Origin: Coneutiohabitans thermophilus
GTDB taxonomy: Bacteria > Zhuqueibacterota > Zhuqueibacteria > Zhuqueibacterales > Zhuqueibacteraceae
DNA length: 19,541 nucleotides
NCBI GenBank assembly: GCA_034505235.1
Contig: JAPDQY010000116.1
Location: forward strand, 1-19,541
Direction: 5' to 3'
Below, piece after piece: positions 1-6,642 of the stretch. A program made the translations under genes and the position numbers. Positions within the stretch are counted from its first letter, which is position 1; every line of letters starts with the position of its first letter. The notes beneath the pieces are model-generated. The model was not told the DNA's origin. It ran no database searches and saw only the letters and a program-made list of their open reading frames with translations.

Positions 1-509
1 GCCAGGCGAAAGAGCGCGCCCATGCTGGCGCGCACAACCTTGGGATTGTACACTTCGACACAGGTGCTGCCCACGATGATGCCGTCCACGCCCAGCCAGT
101 CCGCGGTGCGCAAGATCGTGCCGAGATTGCCGGGGTCGTGCAGTTTTTCGATCGCCACCCACAAACAGCGGGGGACCTGCTTCATCTGCTCCAGCGGGTC
201 GCGGGCGGGCGGCCGCTTGCGCACCACCGCGACGATGCCCTGCGAGTTTTTCGTGTCGGAGAGATTGGCAAAAGTCTCGACGTTCACCTCTTCGACCGGC
301 AGGCCGCGTTGCAGCGCCAGCTTCAGGGCCTGATGCGAGCGCAGTGAGTTGAGCAGCGAGGGGCAGTAGATGATGTGTTCAATTTCCCAGCCTGATTGGA
401 TGGCTTCTTCGCACAGGCGGCCGCCTTCCACCAGGAAACAATTTGTCTCCTCGCGGTACTTCTTCTGCAGCAAGCGGGAGATGGATTTCAGGTCGGCTTT
501 GGAAAGCAT
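1..509 (-). CDS. TrmH/SpoU-family RNA 2'-O-methyltransferase, 3' end cut off by window
   Basis: This partial gene is read on the minus strand from an ATG at 509-507 and runs off the window at base 1, giving about 169 residues. The N-terminal part (about residues 1-95) looks like the small substrate-binding domain, with the phrase KKYREETNCFLVEGGRL typical of this family. The SPOUT catalytic domain then begins, with motif 1 as DPGNLGTILRTADWLG near residues 127-142 and the start of motif 2 as VVRASMGALFRL at the edge. These motifs place it in the SpoU/TrmH class, which methylates ribose 2'-OH groups of rRNA or tRNA using SAM. The C-terminal knot and SAM-binding loop lie outside the window, so the exact substrate (23S rRNA like RlmB, or tRNA) cannot be told. 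No clear Shine-Dalgarno precedes the ATG. The gene follows the EIIA gene by 82 bp in the same direction and may be cotranscribed with it. Confidence 0.9.
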   Translation of the reverse strand, partial: MLSKADLKSISRLLQKKYREETNCFLVEGGRLCEEAIQSGWEIEHIIYCPSLLNSLRSHQALKLALQRGLPVEEVNVETFANLSDTKNSQGIVAVVRKRPPARDPLEQMKQVPRCLWVAIEKLHDPGNLGTILRTADWLGVDGIIVGSTCVEVYNPKVVRASMGALFRL

Positions 510-591
510 AGTGAGGACAGACAGGCTAGCTGCGGAGCAGGTGAGCAGGCGGTGGGGAGGTTACGGCCGCCGCCGCGCAGATCCGCGACGA

Positions 592-1062
592 TCAGGATTC
601 ATGGAAGCTTTCTTCCTCGTTGCTGATGGTGCCAAAGGCTTCTGCCGGCGTGGCGGCAGCCAGCAGGCGCTCGCGAAAATCACGCTTGTGCACCAGGCGT
701 GAAATCCGGCTGAGTGCTTTCAAGTGCGGACCGGTTTGATGCGGCGGGCCGACCAGCAGCCACACCAGCCGCACCGGTTGATCATCGATCGCGTCGAATT
801 CCACCGGGGTATGGGCAATGCCGAGCGCCGCCACAATTTCCGGCGCGGCTTCGGCCTTGCCGTGCGGGATGGCCACGCCTTCCCCCACCCCGGTGCTCAT
901 CACCGCCTCGCGGTCGAGAATGGCTTTGAGCACCTGGTTGCGATCCTTGATCCGGCGCGCCGCCGCCAGCATATCCACCATCTCTTCGATCACTTTGGTC
1001 TTGTCACGGTTGGCGAGCGGGACTTTGATCAAATCTTTTGATAAAATATCCTGCAACTTCAT
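592..1062 (-). CDS. PTS EIIA component, fructose/nitrogen (PtsN-like) type
   Basis: This 156-residue protein is a single EIIA domain of the fructose/mannitol/Ntr family. It accepts phosphate from HPr or NPr on a histidine. The phosphorylation-site region VGEGVAIPHGKAE is present, with the active His at about residue 67. The surrounding phrases STGVGEGVAIPHGK and the later VRLVWLLVGPP are standard for PtsN and FruA EIIA domains. The start at 1062 is chosen over an upstream in-frame TTG at 1080 because AAGGAGA (1077-1071) sits 8 bases before the ATG, and the first residues MKLQDILS match family N-termini. No EIIB or EIIC gene is visible next to it, so a regulatory role is more likely than sugar transport. 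That is inference, because the genes beyond base 1 are not seen. Confidence 0.93.
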   Translation of the reverse strand: MKLQDILSKDLIKVPLANRDKTKVIEEMVDMLAAARRIKDRNQVLKAILDREAVMSTGVGEGVAIPHGKAEAAPEIVAALGIAHTPVEFDAIDDQPVRLVWLLVGPPHQTGPHLKALSRISRLVHKRDFRERLLAAATPAEAFGTISNEEESFHES

Positions 1063-1422
1063 GAACAATGTCTCCTTCAAGCAGACCGGCGGCCGGCATA
1101 CCCTTCCCGCCCCTCCCTCGGCCGGCGCTGGCCGCTGTTTCGGTTCGCGTGCGGCATGACCCTTGGGGGAAAGTCACAAACTGCATGCGTGATCACGACT
1201 CACAGCCCGCCAGGCAGGAACGCGCGGGGATGAGACCACTCAATCTCTCCGGTCAAATCAGGACGGCAAATTTATAGCAGCGCCGACTCAATTGCAATCC
1301 TTATTTTCGCACGCATCCTGCCGCCGCACAGCACGCTCTTCCCGCCGGCAACGGATCGCGCAGAGCCCGGCACACAAAACGACGCAGTGCGGCGCCTCCT
1401 GTGCGGCTGGCGCGCACCCGCT
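1063..1422. other. Intergenic region between EIIA and yfhO genes, no gene seen
   Basis: These 360 bases separate two minus-strand genes. The short open frames on both strands here have no recognisable protein features or ribosome sites. The stretch holds the leader of the EIIA gene, its Shine-Dalgarno (AAGGAGA at 1077-1071) and a candidate promoter around 1271-1297. The part nearest the yfhO stop has a GTGCGGC direct repeat (1388-1402) but no hairpin followed by a T-run, so I cannot call an intrinsic terminator for yfhO. Confidence 0.6.
1271..1297 (-). promoter_or_regulatory. Candidate promoter for the EIIA-methyltransferase unit
   Basis: On the minus strand TTGCAA (1297-1292) is followed after 15 bp by TATAAA (1276-1271). 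The boxes are good but the spacing is shorter than the usual 16-18 bp. Transcription would start near 1264 and give a leader of about 200 bases before the EIIA ATG. The AT-rich patch stands out from GC-rich surroundings. Confidence 0.35.
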
Positions 1423-3975
1423 TCAAACATGCCGGCGACCGGCAAATATGAAGCCCGCACACAACACCAACGCACCCAGGCTCAGCCACACGCCGGTGGT
1501 GAAGGCCCGTGAAGCATAGCGAAATTCGATGCGATGCTGACCGGCAGGCACGGCAACGCCGCGAAAACAATAATTGGCCACCTGGGTTTTCACCGGCTTG
1601 CCGTCGAGATAGGCGTGCCATCCAGGGGGGTAATAATTATCACTCAACACCAAAATCTGCGGAAACGCCGCGCTCGTCTCAATGGTGAGATGATGAAGCT
1701 GATATTCCGTGACGATGGCGCGCGCCGTGGTGTCGGGCTGCGGTTCCAGCGCGGGTGGTTGTTCGAGCAGGACGGTGGTGTGCGGATCAAAGGTGCTGGC
1801 AGCCAGCCGCTGCAATGCCGCCAGATTTTGCGTTTGCACTTCATAGCGTCCCACCAGAAAGGCGCGCGGCAGGGCCGTGGTGTTTTCCAAGATGTGCAAC
1901 GGATAGGCGCCGCCTTGATAGTTCACCGTCACGGTGGCACGGCTGACCCAGTTTTCCTCCGGCAGGGGAAAGAAGGCGAGAATGTATTTCACATTCAGCA
2001 GGTCGAGCAGATTTTTGATGACCGTGCGGCGCTCCGCCGGAATCGCCTCCACCGGTTTGGGCTGCAGACCCTGCCGGCCGTTTTCTACAACCACGGTGAA
2101 ATAGTCATGCAGCAAGCCGCTCTGCAGATCTGTGGCCTCGAGGAAATCCTGGTAGCGCCGCGGCTTGGCGGCATGATAGCCGCCCACGCTGTGAATGTCC
2201 TGCGCCGCCCAGTGTGTTTCACGGAAGAGATCGAGCGTGGGATAGATGCGGTAAAGACTCTTGTCCTGCTGCAGGAACAGGGCGACGGCATCGGGTTGGA
2301 GAACGGCCTGGGCGTTGCGTTCAGGCGCGGGTGGATTACCGATTTTCTTGTCGACGATCCAGAGATCGATGAGCGTCAGGACGACGATGACCGCCGCAGC
2401 GGTGCGCGGGGCGATCCTGCCGGCAAAGGCCAGCGCCAGCATCACCAGACCCGTGCCTGCCAGCAGCGTGAGCTTCCACCAATCTCCAAACAGCATGTCG
2501 AAACGCATTTCATCCAGGCGCGCCTGGGTGGCGGGATCATATTGATCGGGATAGAGGCCGGCCATGAACTGCTGCAGGCTGCTCTGGAACACTGTTATCA
2601 GCAGCGCCAACAGCAGGAGCACGCCTGCCATCCGCCAGAGATTTTTCGCGATCCCCGCGTGGCGGCTGGCGCGCTGTGCGGCGGGCGTGGCCAGCGGCTG
2701 CAGCAGTGCCTGCAAGCCCAGGCCCGCCAAAATCGCAACGCAACCCTGCACCAGCACCAGGATCATCACCGGCACACGAAATTTGTTGAAATGCGGGAAA
2801 TAGTCGTAGAACAGCCGGTAGAAGGATTCAAAATGATGGCCGAAGGAGATCAGCAGCGCCAGCAGGATGCTCGCGCCGAGAAAGCCGGCATGCGGCACGC
2901 GTTTGATCAGTGCAAAGATGGCGAGCGCGAGCACCAGAATGCCCATGTAGTTGGGATAATCGGTGAAGGGCATCGTCCCCCAATAGGTCATGCCGCCGAA
3001 GCCGTAAAACGAAGGCAGCAGAAAGGTCATCATCTCTCCGGGCGAGAACGACCATTGCGTGGCATAATCGAAGCCGACTCCGGCCTCCGCCTGCGTGGTT
3101 TGCAACACCGAGGCGGACCCGCGAATGGAGTGGGGCGTGTATTCCTGCACCGGCAGAAACAGAATGGCAGCCAGGGCCAGCGCCAGGGCCACGGCCGCGG
3201 CAAAACCGCCCAGCATCGGCAGCACGCGTGCGGCCTGTTTGCGCAGGAGCACGGTTGCCAGCTCATAGAGCACGAAAAATCCCACCAGCATCAAACCATA
3301 GTAGGCGATCTGGATGTGGCCGCGCTGCAGCATGGAGCCGAGCGTCAGGCCGGCGAGGCCGATATTCCGCAGCGAGACTTTTTCGAGCAGGCGATCCACC
3401 GCCCACAGCGCGAGCGGCAGGTAGGCGGCTGTCATCATCTGCGAGCCGTGGCCGAAAATGATCATGGTGATCAAATAAGGCGTGAGCATGAACGCCAAAC
3501 CGCCCAGCAGCGCCGGCAGATAGTCCGCACCCTTGCGGCGCAGAAACAGAAAAACCCCCAAGCCGGCCAGCACATAGTGCAGGGCGATAAGCAACATGCC
3601 GCGCACCGGCACCACGCGGCTGATCACCTCGACAAGGGCGTGAGGAAAATAGGCAAGGGGATTGTACGTCAGGCTCGCGAAGCTCGGCATGCCGCCAAAA
3701 ATGTGGGGCAGCCACTGGGGATACACGCCTTCCTCCCACAATGCTTTCTTCAACGGTGCCGAAAGGGCGAGCGGCGCCTGGGCATCGGGCGAGAGATAGG
3801 TCTTGCCCAGGAAGATGGTCTCAAAGAAAAACACCAGCATGAGCAGGAGATAAACGCCGCTTGCAGACAGCACGGGATGCTTTGTGAACCAGGTGAAGGT
3901 GGGCGAAGTCGCGGCCGTGCGACCGGGCCCGCCGGCCGCCGCGGCACGCCGGTGCGAAGAGGTTTTCTTGGACAT
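1423..3975 (-). CDS. yfhO: YfhO-family polytopic membrane protein (putative GT-C type glycosyltransferase)
   Basis: This 850-residue protein has about a dozen hydrophobic segments, beginning near residues 34-56 after a basic, Ala-rich cytoplasmic N-terminus. The first outer loop carries LSPDAQAP (about 61-68) and PQWLPHIFGGMPS (about 86-98), an Asp plus W-P-FGG-P pattern found in YfhO proteins and reminiscent of GT-C transferases. The C-terminus is a predicted beta-rich outer domain with YYPPGWHAYLDG and RGVAVPAGQHRIEFRY, then one last membrane helix; this ending is characteristic of YfhO. In Firmicutes, YfhO is linked to glycosylation of lipoteichoic acid; the substrate here is unknown. The ATG at 3975 is preferred over a non-ATG extension to 4071 because the extra 32 residues look like leader sequence, though no strong Shine-Dalgarno is present. 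It is divergent from the Pse locus, so a role in the same glycan is possible but unproven. Confidence 0.85.
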   Translation of the reverse strand: MSKKTSSHRRAAAAGGPGRTAATSPTFTWFTKHPVLSASGVYLLLMLVFFFETIFLGKTYLSPDAQAPLALSAPLKKALWEEGVYPQWLPHIFGGMPSFASLTYNPLAYFPHALVEVISRVVPVRGMLLIALHYVLAGLGVFLFLRRKGADYLPALLGGLAFMLTPYLITMIIFGHGSQMMTAAYLPLALWAVDRLLEKVSLRNIGLAGLTLGSMLQRGHIQIAYYGLMLVGFFVLYELATVLLRKQAARVLPMLGGFAAAVALALALAAILFLPVQEYTPHSIRGSASVLQTTQAEAGVGFDYATQWSFSPGEMMTFLLPSFYGFGGMTYWGTMPFTDYPNYMGILVLALAIFALIKRVPHAGFLGASILLALLISFGHHFESFYRLFYDYFPHFNKFRVPVMILVLVQGCVAILAGLGLQALLQPLATPAAQRASRHAGIAKNLWRMAGVLLLLALLITVFQSSLQQFMAGLYPDQYDPATQARLDEMRFDMLFGDWWKLTLLAGTGLVMLALAFAGRIAPRTAAAVIVVLTLIDLWIVDKKIGNPPAPERNAQAVLQPDAVALFLQQDKSLYRIYPTLDLFRETHWAAQDIHSVGGYHAAKPRRYQDFLEATDLQSGLLHDYFTVVVENGRQGLQPKPVEAIPAERRTVIKNLLDLLNVKYILAFFPLPEENWVSRATVTVNYQGGAYPLHILENTTALPRAFLVGRYEVQTQNLAALQRLAASTFDPHTTVLLEQPPALEPQPDTTARAIVTEYQLHHLTIETSAAFPQILVLSDNYYPPGWHAYLDGKPVKTQVANYCFRGVAVPAGQHRIEFRYASRAFTTGVWLSLGALVLCAGFIFAGRRHV

Positions 3976-4053
3976 GGAGAAGCGGGGATCCTTGGCGAAA
4001 TTGGTGTATTGTTCCGCAGAAACTATCACGCCCGCAAAGTTTTTTGAAGCGTG

Positions 4054-4091
4054 AAACCGTCCGCAACGCAAAAATACCGACCGGACGGTTT
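4054..4091. repeat. Perfect 10-bp inverted repeat in the yfhO leader
   Basis: AAACCGTCCG (4054-4063) and CGGACGGTTT (4082-4091) are exact reverse complements separated by 18 bases. In a yfhO transcript this would form a hairpin ending about 80 bases upstream of the start codon. It is not followed by a long T-run in either direction, so it is not a typical intrinsic terminator. It may be a protein-binding site or an RNA leader element. Confidence 0.6.
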
Positions 4092-4226
4092 TCGCGGTTC
4101 AAAATTTTGGTTGCGGCATGAACACCGCGTTCTGGTACTGCCCTGAGAGCGTTGTCGCGCAGGCTGCCGGCATTGGTCCGCAGGCAGGAGGACTGCGTCA
4201 CGTGGTTGCGGCTCAGAATGAGGCGC

Positions 4227-4255
4227 TATATAGGATGATTTTCCACGAATCGCAA
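4227..4255 (-). promoter_or_regulatory. Candidate sigma70-like promoter for yfhO
   Basis: On the minus strand TTGCGA (4255-4250) and TATATA (4232-4227) are separated by exactly 17 bp. Each box matches four of six consensus bases. Initiation near 4220 would give a leader of about 245 bases. The element lies in the AT-rich part of the divergent region, and its -35 box and spacer fall within the inverted repeat at 4238-4274. Confidence 0.45.
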
Positions 4256-4274
4256 GATTTTTTCTGTGGAAAAT
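4238..4274. promoter_or_regulatory. Operator-like dyad ATTTTCCAC-N19-GTGGAAAAT
   Basis: ATTTTCCAC (4238-4246) and GTGGAAAAT (4266-4274) are perfect reverse complements with 19 bases between, so the half-sites are 28 bp apart centre to centre. The dyad covers the -35 box and spacer of the candidate yfhO promoter. This is the geometry expected of a repressor operator, but a hairpin role cannot be excluded because the arms could also pair in RNA. Confidence 0.45.
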
Positions 4275-4350
4275 TCCCGCCGGGTATTTATATTGCCCGC
4301 CGGCTTGCAAATTGGCAGGCCGGTTTCCTCTGAAAATAAATTTTGTCGTG

Positions 4351-4379
4351 GCGCCTTCGAGACCGGGGTCTGAAGGCGC
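4351..4379. repeat. Strong GC-rich hairpin upstream of the methylase gene
   Basis: GCGCCTTC (4351-4358) pairs with GAAGGCGC (4372-4379). After one bulged G (4359) the stem continues with AGAC/GTCT around a CGGG tetraloop (4364-4367). This gives 12 base pairs in 29 bases. No T-run follows on either strand, so it is not a classic intrinsic terminator. It would lie about 135 bases upstream of the methylase start, as part of a structured leader if transcription begins before it. Confidence 0.6.
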
Positions 4380-4513
4380 GGCGGCGAGAACGCTGAAAAC
4401 CTTCGCGAGTGTGATCTGCTGCAAACCCAGGCAGACTGAAAGCCGGCGTCACGAAAATGCTGCGCTCCCAAGGAGCTTTCCAGAATGATGCGGTAACGGA
4501 CTGGCAGATAAAC

Positions 4514-5197
4514 ATGAAAACAGGAATACCGCCTGCCCGCCGCGGGAATTCGCCGATCGAGGCCTGGCGCGGCGAATTCGGCAGAGCCTGCACCGATCGC
4601 AACGCCTGGACGCTGGCGGAGATGGAGGAAAAATACCGGCACACCTACGGCCTGAGCCGCACCGAAATGAACCGCCACCAGCTCGAGGCGCTCGATCGCA
4701 ACCTGCGCATCCTGGAGGTGGGGGCCAATATCGGCAACCAGTTGCTCTGCCTGCAGCAAATGGGCTTCACCTCGCTCTACGGCATCGAGCTGCAGGAATA
4801 TGCCGTGGAGCTGGCCAGGCAACGCATCCGCCACATCAATTTGCTCACCGGTGTCGCCCACGATCTGCCGTTCAAAGACGGTTTCTTCGATCTGGTCTTC
4901 ACTTCCGGCGTGCTGATTCACATCGCGCCCGCCGAGATCACGGCGGTGCTGCGGGAGATTCACCGTTGCACCAGACGCTACATTTGGGGCTTCGAGTATT
5001 TTGCGGAGCGTTACACCGAGGTCAACTACCGCGGCCATGACGGTTTGCTGTGGAAAACGGATTTTGCCCGGCTTTATCTCGACACCTTTCCCGATTTGCG
5101 TCTGCCGCGGGAAGATCGTTATCGTTACCTGGGGCAGGACCTGACGGACACCATGTTCCTGCTGGAGCGGATCGCGGCGCCGGCCAGCCACCAATGA
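4514..5197 (+). CDS. Pseudaminic acid biosynthesis-associated SAM methyltransferase
   Basis: This 227-residue class I methyltransferase matches the small clade found in pseudaminic acid loci. The N-terminal signature IEAWRGEFGRACTDRN (about 15-30) is followed by SAM motif I as ILEVGANIGNQ (about 66-76), an acidic motif II end GIELQE (about 90-95), HDLPF and FFDLVFTSGVLIHI (about 124-137). The C-terminal part includes WGFEYF and NYRGHDGLLWKTDF (about 171-184), also typical of this clade. The start at 4514 is chosen because family members begin shortly before the W-x-GEFG signature. An in-frame ATG at 4457 would add 19 unlike residues. Neither has a convincing Shine-Dalgarno. The substrate is unknown; O-methylation of the nonulosonate or an attached sugar is a reasonable guess. 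It stands 476 bp before pseB, so it may have its own promoter. Confidence 0.88.
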   Translation: MKTGIPPARRGNSPIEAWRGEFGRACTDRNAWTLAEMEEKYRHTYGLSRTEMNRHQLEALDRNLRILEVGANIGNQLLCLQQMGFTSLYGIELQEYAVELARQRIRHINLLTGVAHDLPFKDGFFDLVFTSGVLIHIAPAEITAVLREIHRCTRRYIWGFEYFAERYTEVNYRGHDGLLWKTDFARLYLDTFPDLRLPREDRYRYLGQDLTDTMFLLERIAAPASHQ

Positions 5198-5308
5198 AAT
5201 ACCTGGATTGTGCATGCCGGCTCGCTGTTGCCAGGAGGAAATGCCGTGTTCACAAAACGCCGCGAGGAGGGAATTGTTGGTAGACTTGGGAATCCTGCAT
5301 CTCTTTAA

Positions 5309-5374
5309 ACTCCCTTGGGAGTGGCCTGGAGAATTTCTCATGATCTGGCGCGTTCTCTCTTTTGAGAGGGGCCA
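5309..5374. repeat. Cluster of three palindromes enclosed by a short stem
   Basis: Three inverted repeats follow one another: ACTCCC-TT-GGGAGT (5309-5322), GAGAA-T-TTCTC (5329-5339) and CTCTC-TTTT-GAGAG (5355-5368). TGGCC (5322-5326) can pair with GGCCA (5370-5374), enclosing the last two as a branched RNA. Loops of one or two bases in the first two are too tight for ideal hairpins, so protein-binding dyads are an alternative. The pattern could also be chance. Confidence 0.4.
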
Positions 5375-5448
5375 AGCCGGTCACTCCTGACAGAGTTTTG
5401 GGAAATGCGGCATGCAACCTCGCTAAAACAGTGCCCCCCCTGCCGGAG

Positions 5449-5478
5449 TTGACAGCACGTTTGCCTGCATTTTTTTAT
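5449..5478 (+). promoter_or_regulatory. Candidate promoter for the pseB operon
   Basis: A perfect -35 consensus TTGACA (5449-5454) is followed after 18 bp by TTTTAT (5473-5478), which matches four of six -10 bases. A T-run precedes and overlaps the -10 box. Start of transcription near 5485 would give a leader of roughly 190 bases before the pseB ATG. Its position explains how pseB and the following overlapping genes could be expressed separately from the methylase. Confidence 0.45.
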
Positions 5479-5593
5479 GCCCCCTGGGGTGGCCGGGCGT
5501 CGCGATCAAATCGGCGTTCCCCGCTGATGGCTTCAACCTGGGTGCAAAATTCAGGTGCCACCAAAAACTTGTGGAGTATACCCTTCAAGGTCG

Positions 5594-5607
5594 GTGCCGG
5601 AAGGCAC
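5594..5607 (+). repeat. Small GNRA-type tetraloop hairpin in the pseB leader
   Basis: GTGCC (5594-5598) and GGCAC (5603-5607) flank GGAA, a GNRA tetraloop. The hairpin sits about 65 bases before the pseB start codon and would be within the leader if the candidate promoter at 5449-5478 is used. It is short, so its meaning is uncertain. Confidence 0.35.
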
Positions 5608-5673
5608 GACGACGAAAGTTTTTCCTCGTGAGGGATGCGCAAACCTACAGGCAATTCCACTGTGAGAGGCGTC

Positions 5674-6642
5674 ATGAACTGGAGTGACAAGACCGTTTTG
5701 CTCACCGGCGGTACCGGCTCGTTTGGCAGGAAATTCGTCGAGATTGCGCTGCAAAAATACCGGCCGAAAAAATTGATCGTCTTCAGCCGCGACGAGCTCA
5801 AGCAATACGAAATGCAGCAGCAGTTCCGCGATCCGATTCTGCGCTACTTTCTCGGTGACGTGCGGGACAAGGAGCGGCTGCACCGCGCGCTGCACGGCGT
5901 CGACATCGTGGTGCATGCCGCGGCGCTCAAACAAATCCCCGCCTGCGAATACAATCCCATCGAAGCGGTGAAGACCAACGTGCTGGGCGCCCAGAACATC
6001 ATCGAAGCCGCCATCGACAACGGCGTGCAGCGCGTGATTGCCCTGAGCACGGACAAAGCCGCCAATCCCGTCAATCTCTATGGCGCCACCAAACTGGTTT
6101 CGGACAAGCTCTTTGTCGCGGGCAATTCCTATTCCGGCGCGCACGGGCCCCGTTTCAGCGCGGTGCGCTACGGCAACGTGATCGGCAGCCGCGGCAGCGT
6201 GATCCCCTTTTTCAAGGAGCGGCGCGCCACCGGCGAACTGCCCATCACTGATTTGCGCATGACCCGCTTTTTCATCACCCTCGAACAGGGGGTGGAATTC
6301 GTGTTCCGCTGCTTCGATTTGATGCAGGGGGGTGAGATTTTCGTGCCGAAGATTCCCAGCATGCGCATCACCGATCTCGCCAAGGCGCTGGCGCCGGAGT
6401 GCCGGCTGAAGGTGGTGGGCATCCGGCCCGGCGAGAAAATTCACGAAACCATGGTGCCGCGCGACGAGGCGCATCACACCCTGGAGTTCGACACCTATTT
6501 CATCGTCGAGCCGGCGTTCCCCTGGTGGGGGCCGGCCAATCACGGCGCGGGCAGGCGTGTGCCGGATGACTTCAGCTACAGCAGCGACAACAACACCTGG
6601 TGGTTGAGCGCGGAGGAACTGAAAAAACTGGTGGGCGAATGA
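5674..6642 (+). CDS. pseB: UDP-N-acetylglucosamine 4,6-dehydratase (inverting), PseB
   Basis: This 322-residue extended short-chain dehydrogenase/reductase carries out the first step of pseudaminic acid synthesis. It uses a bound NADP(H) cofactor to convert UDP-GlcNAc to the UDP-4-keto-6-deoxy-L-arabino sugar, inverting C5. The nucleotide-binding motif TGGTGSFG is at residues 11-18, followed by the SRDELKQYEM phrase characteristic of FlaA1/PseB. The catalytic block STDKAANPVNLYGATK spans about 125-140, with Asp127, Lys128, Tyr136 and Lys140. The C-terminal RPGEKIHETMVPRDEA also matches. Length is close to Helicobacter and Campylobacter PseB. The ATG at 5674 follows GAGAGG at 5664-5669; an in-frame ATG at 5635 would add 13 unlike residues. 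Its stop overlaps the pseC start as ATGA. Confidence 0.95.
   Translation: MNWSDKTVLLTGGTGSFGRKFVEIALQKYRPKKLIVFSRDELKQYEMQQQFRDPILRYFLGDVRDKERLHRALHGVDIVVHAAALKQIPACEYNPIEAVKTNVLGAQNIIEAAIDNGVQRVIALSTDKAANPVNLYGATKLVSDKLFVAGNSYSGAHGPRFSAVRYGNVIGSRGSVIPFFKERRATGELPITDLRMTRFFITLEQGVEFVFRCFDLMQGGEIFVPKIPSMRITDLAKALAPECRLKVVGIRPGEKIHETMVPRDEAHHTLEFDTYFIVEPAFPWWGPANHGAGRRVPDDFSYSSDNNTWWLSAEELKKLVGE

Larger units (their letters stand above)
3976..4513. other. Divergent intergenic region with several inverted repeats
   Basis: This 538-bp stretch lies between the divergent yfhO and methylase genes. I see no convincing gene in it; open frames on both strands lack family features. It is locally AT-rich (4210-4350) and holds three clear inverted repeats (4054-4091, 4238-4274, 4351-4379), listed separately, and a candidate minus-strand promoter (4227-4255). 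A plus-strand promoter for the methylase is not clear; TTGGCA (4312-4317) and TAAATT (4337-4342) are 19 bp apart and only weakly convincing. Confidence 0.6.
5198..5673. other. Intergenic region inside the Pse locus, no gene seen
   Basis: This 476-bp gap breaks an otherwise compact locus. Short open frames (for example one beginning with an ATGA overlap at 5194, 29 codons) have no recognisable features. The gap contains a cluster of small palindromes (5309-5374), a candidate promoter (5449-5478) and a tetraloop hairpin (5594-5607). I see no trace of a decayed known gene or an insertion sequence. Confidence 0.6.

Noticed and set aside
1534..4047. An 837-codon open frame on the plus strand opposite yfhO
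   Set aside because: It mirrors the yfhO gene, has a Gln-, His- and Arg-rich composition typical of antisense frames in GC-rich DNA, and shows no family motif.
4485..4496. A three-codon ATG-ATG-CGG-TAA mini-frame 9 bases after AAGGAG (4470-4475), just upstream of the methylase
   Set aside because: It looks like a leader peptide start, but three codons with no regulatory codons are too little to separate from chance.
5194..5283. A 29-codon frame whose ATG overlaps the methylase stop
   Set aside because: The ATGA overlap is suggestive, but the peptide has no features and no downstream partner. Probably chance.
4226..5341. A 371-codon minus-strand open frame over the methylase and adjacent gaps
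   Set aside because: It is antisense to a clear methyltransferase and has no recognisable features.
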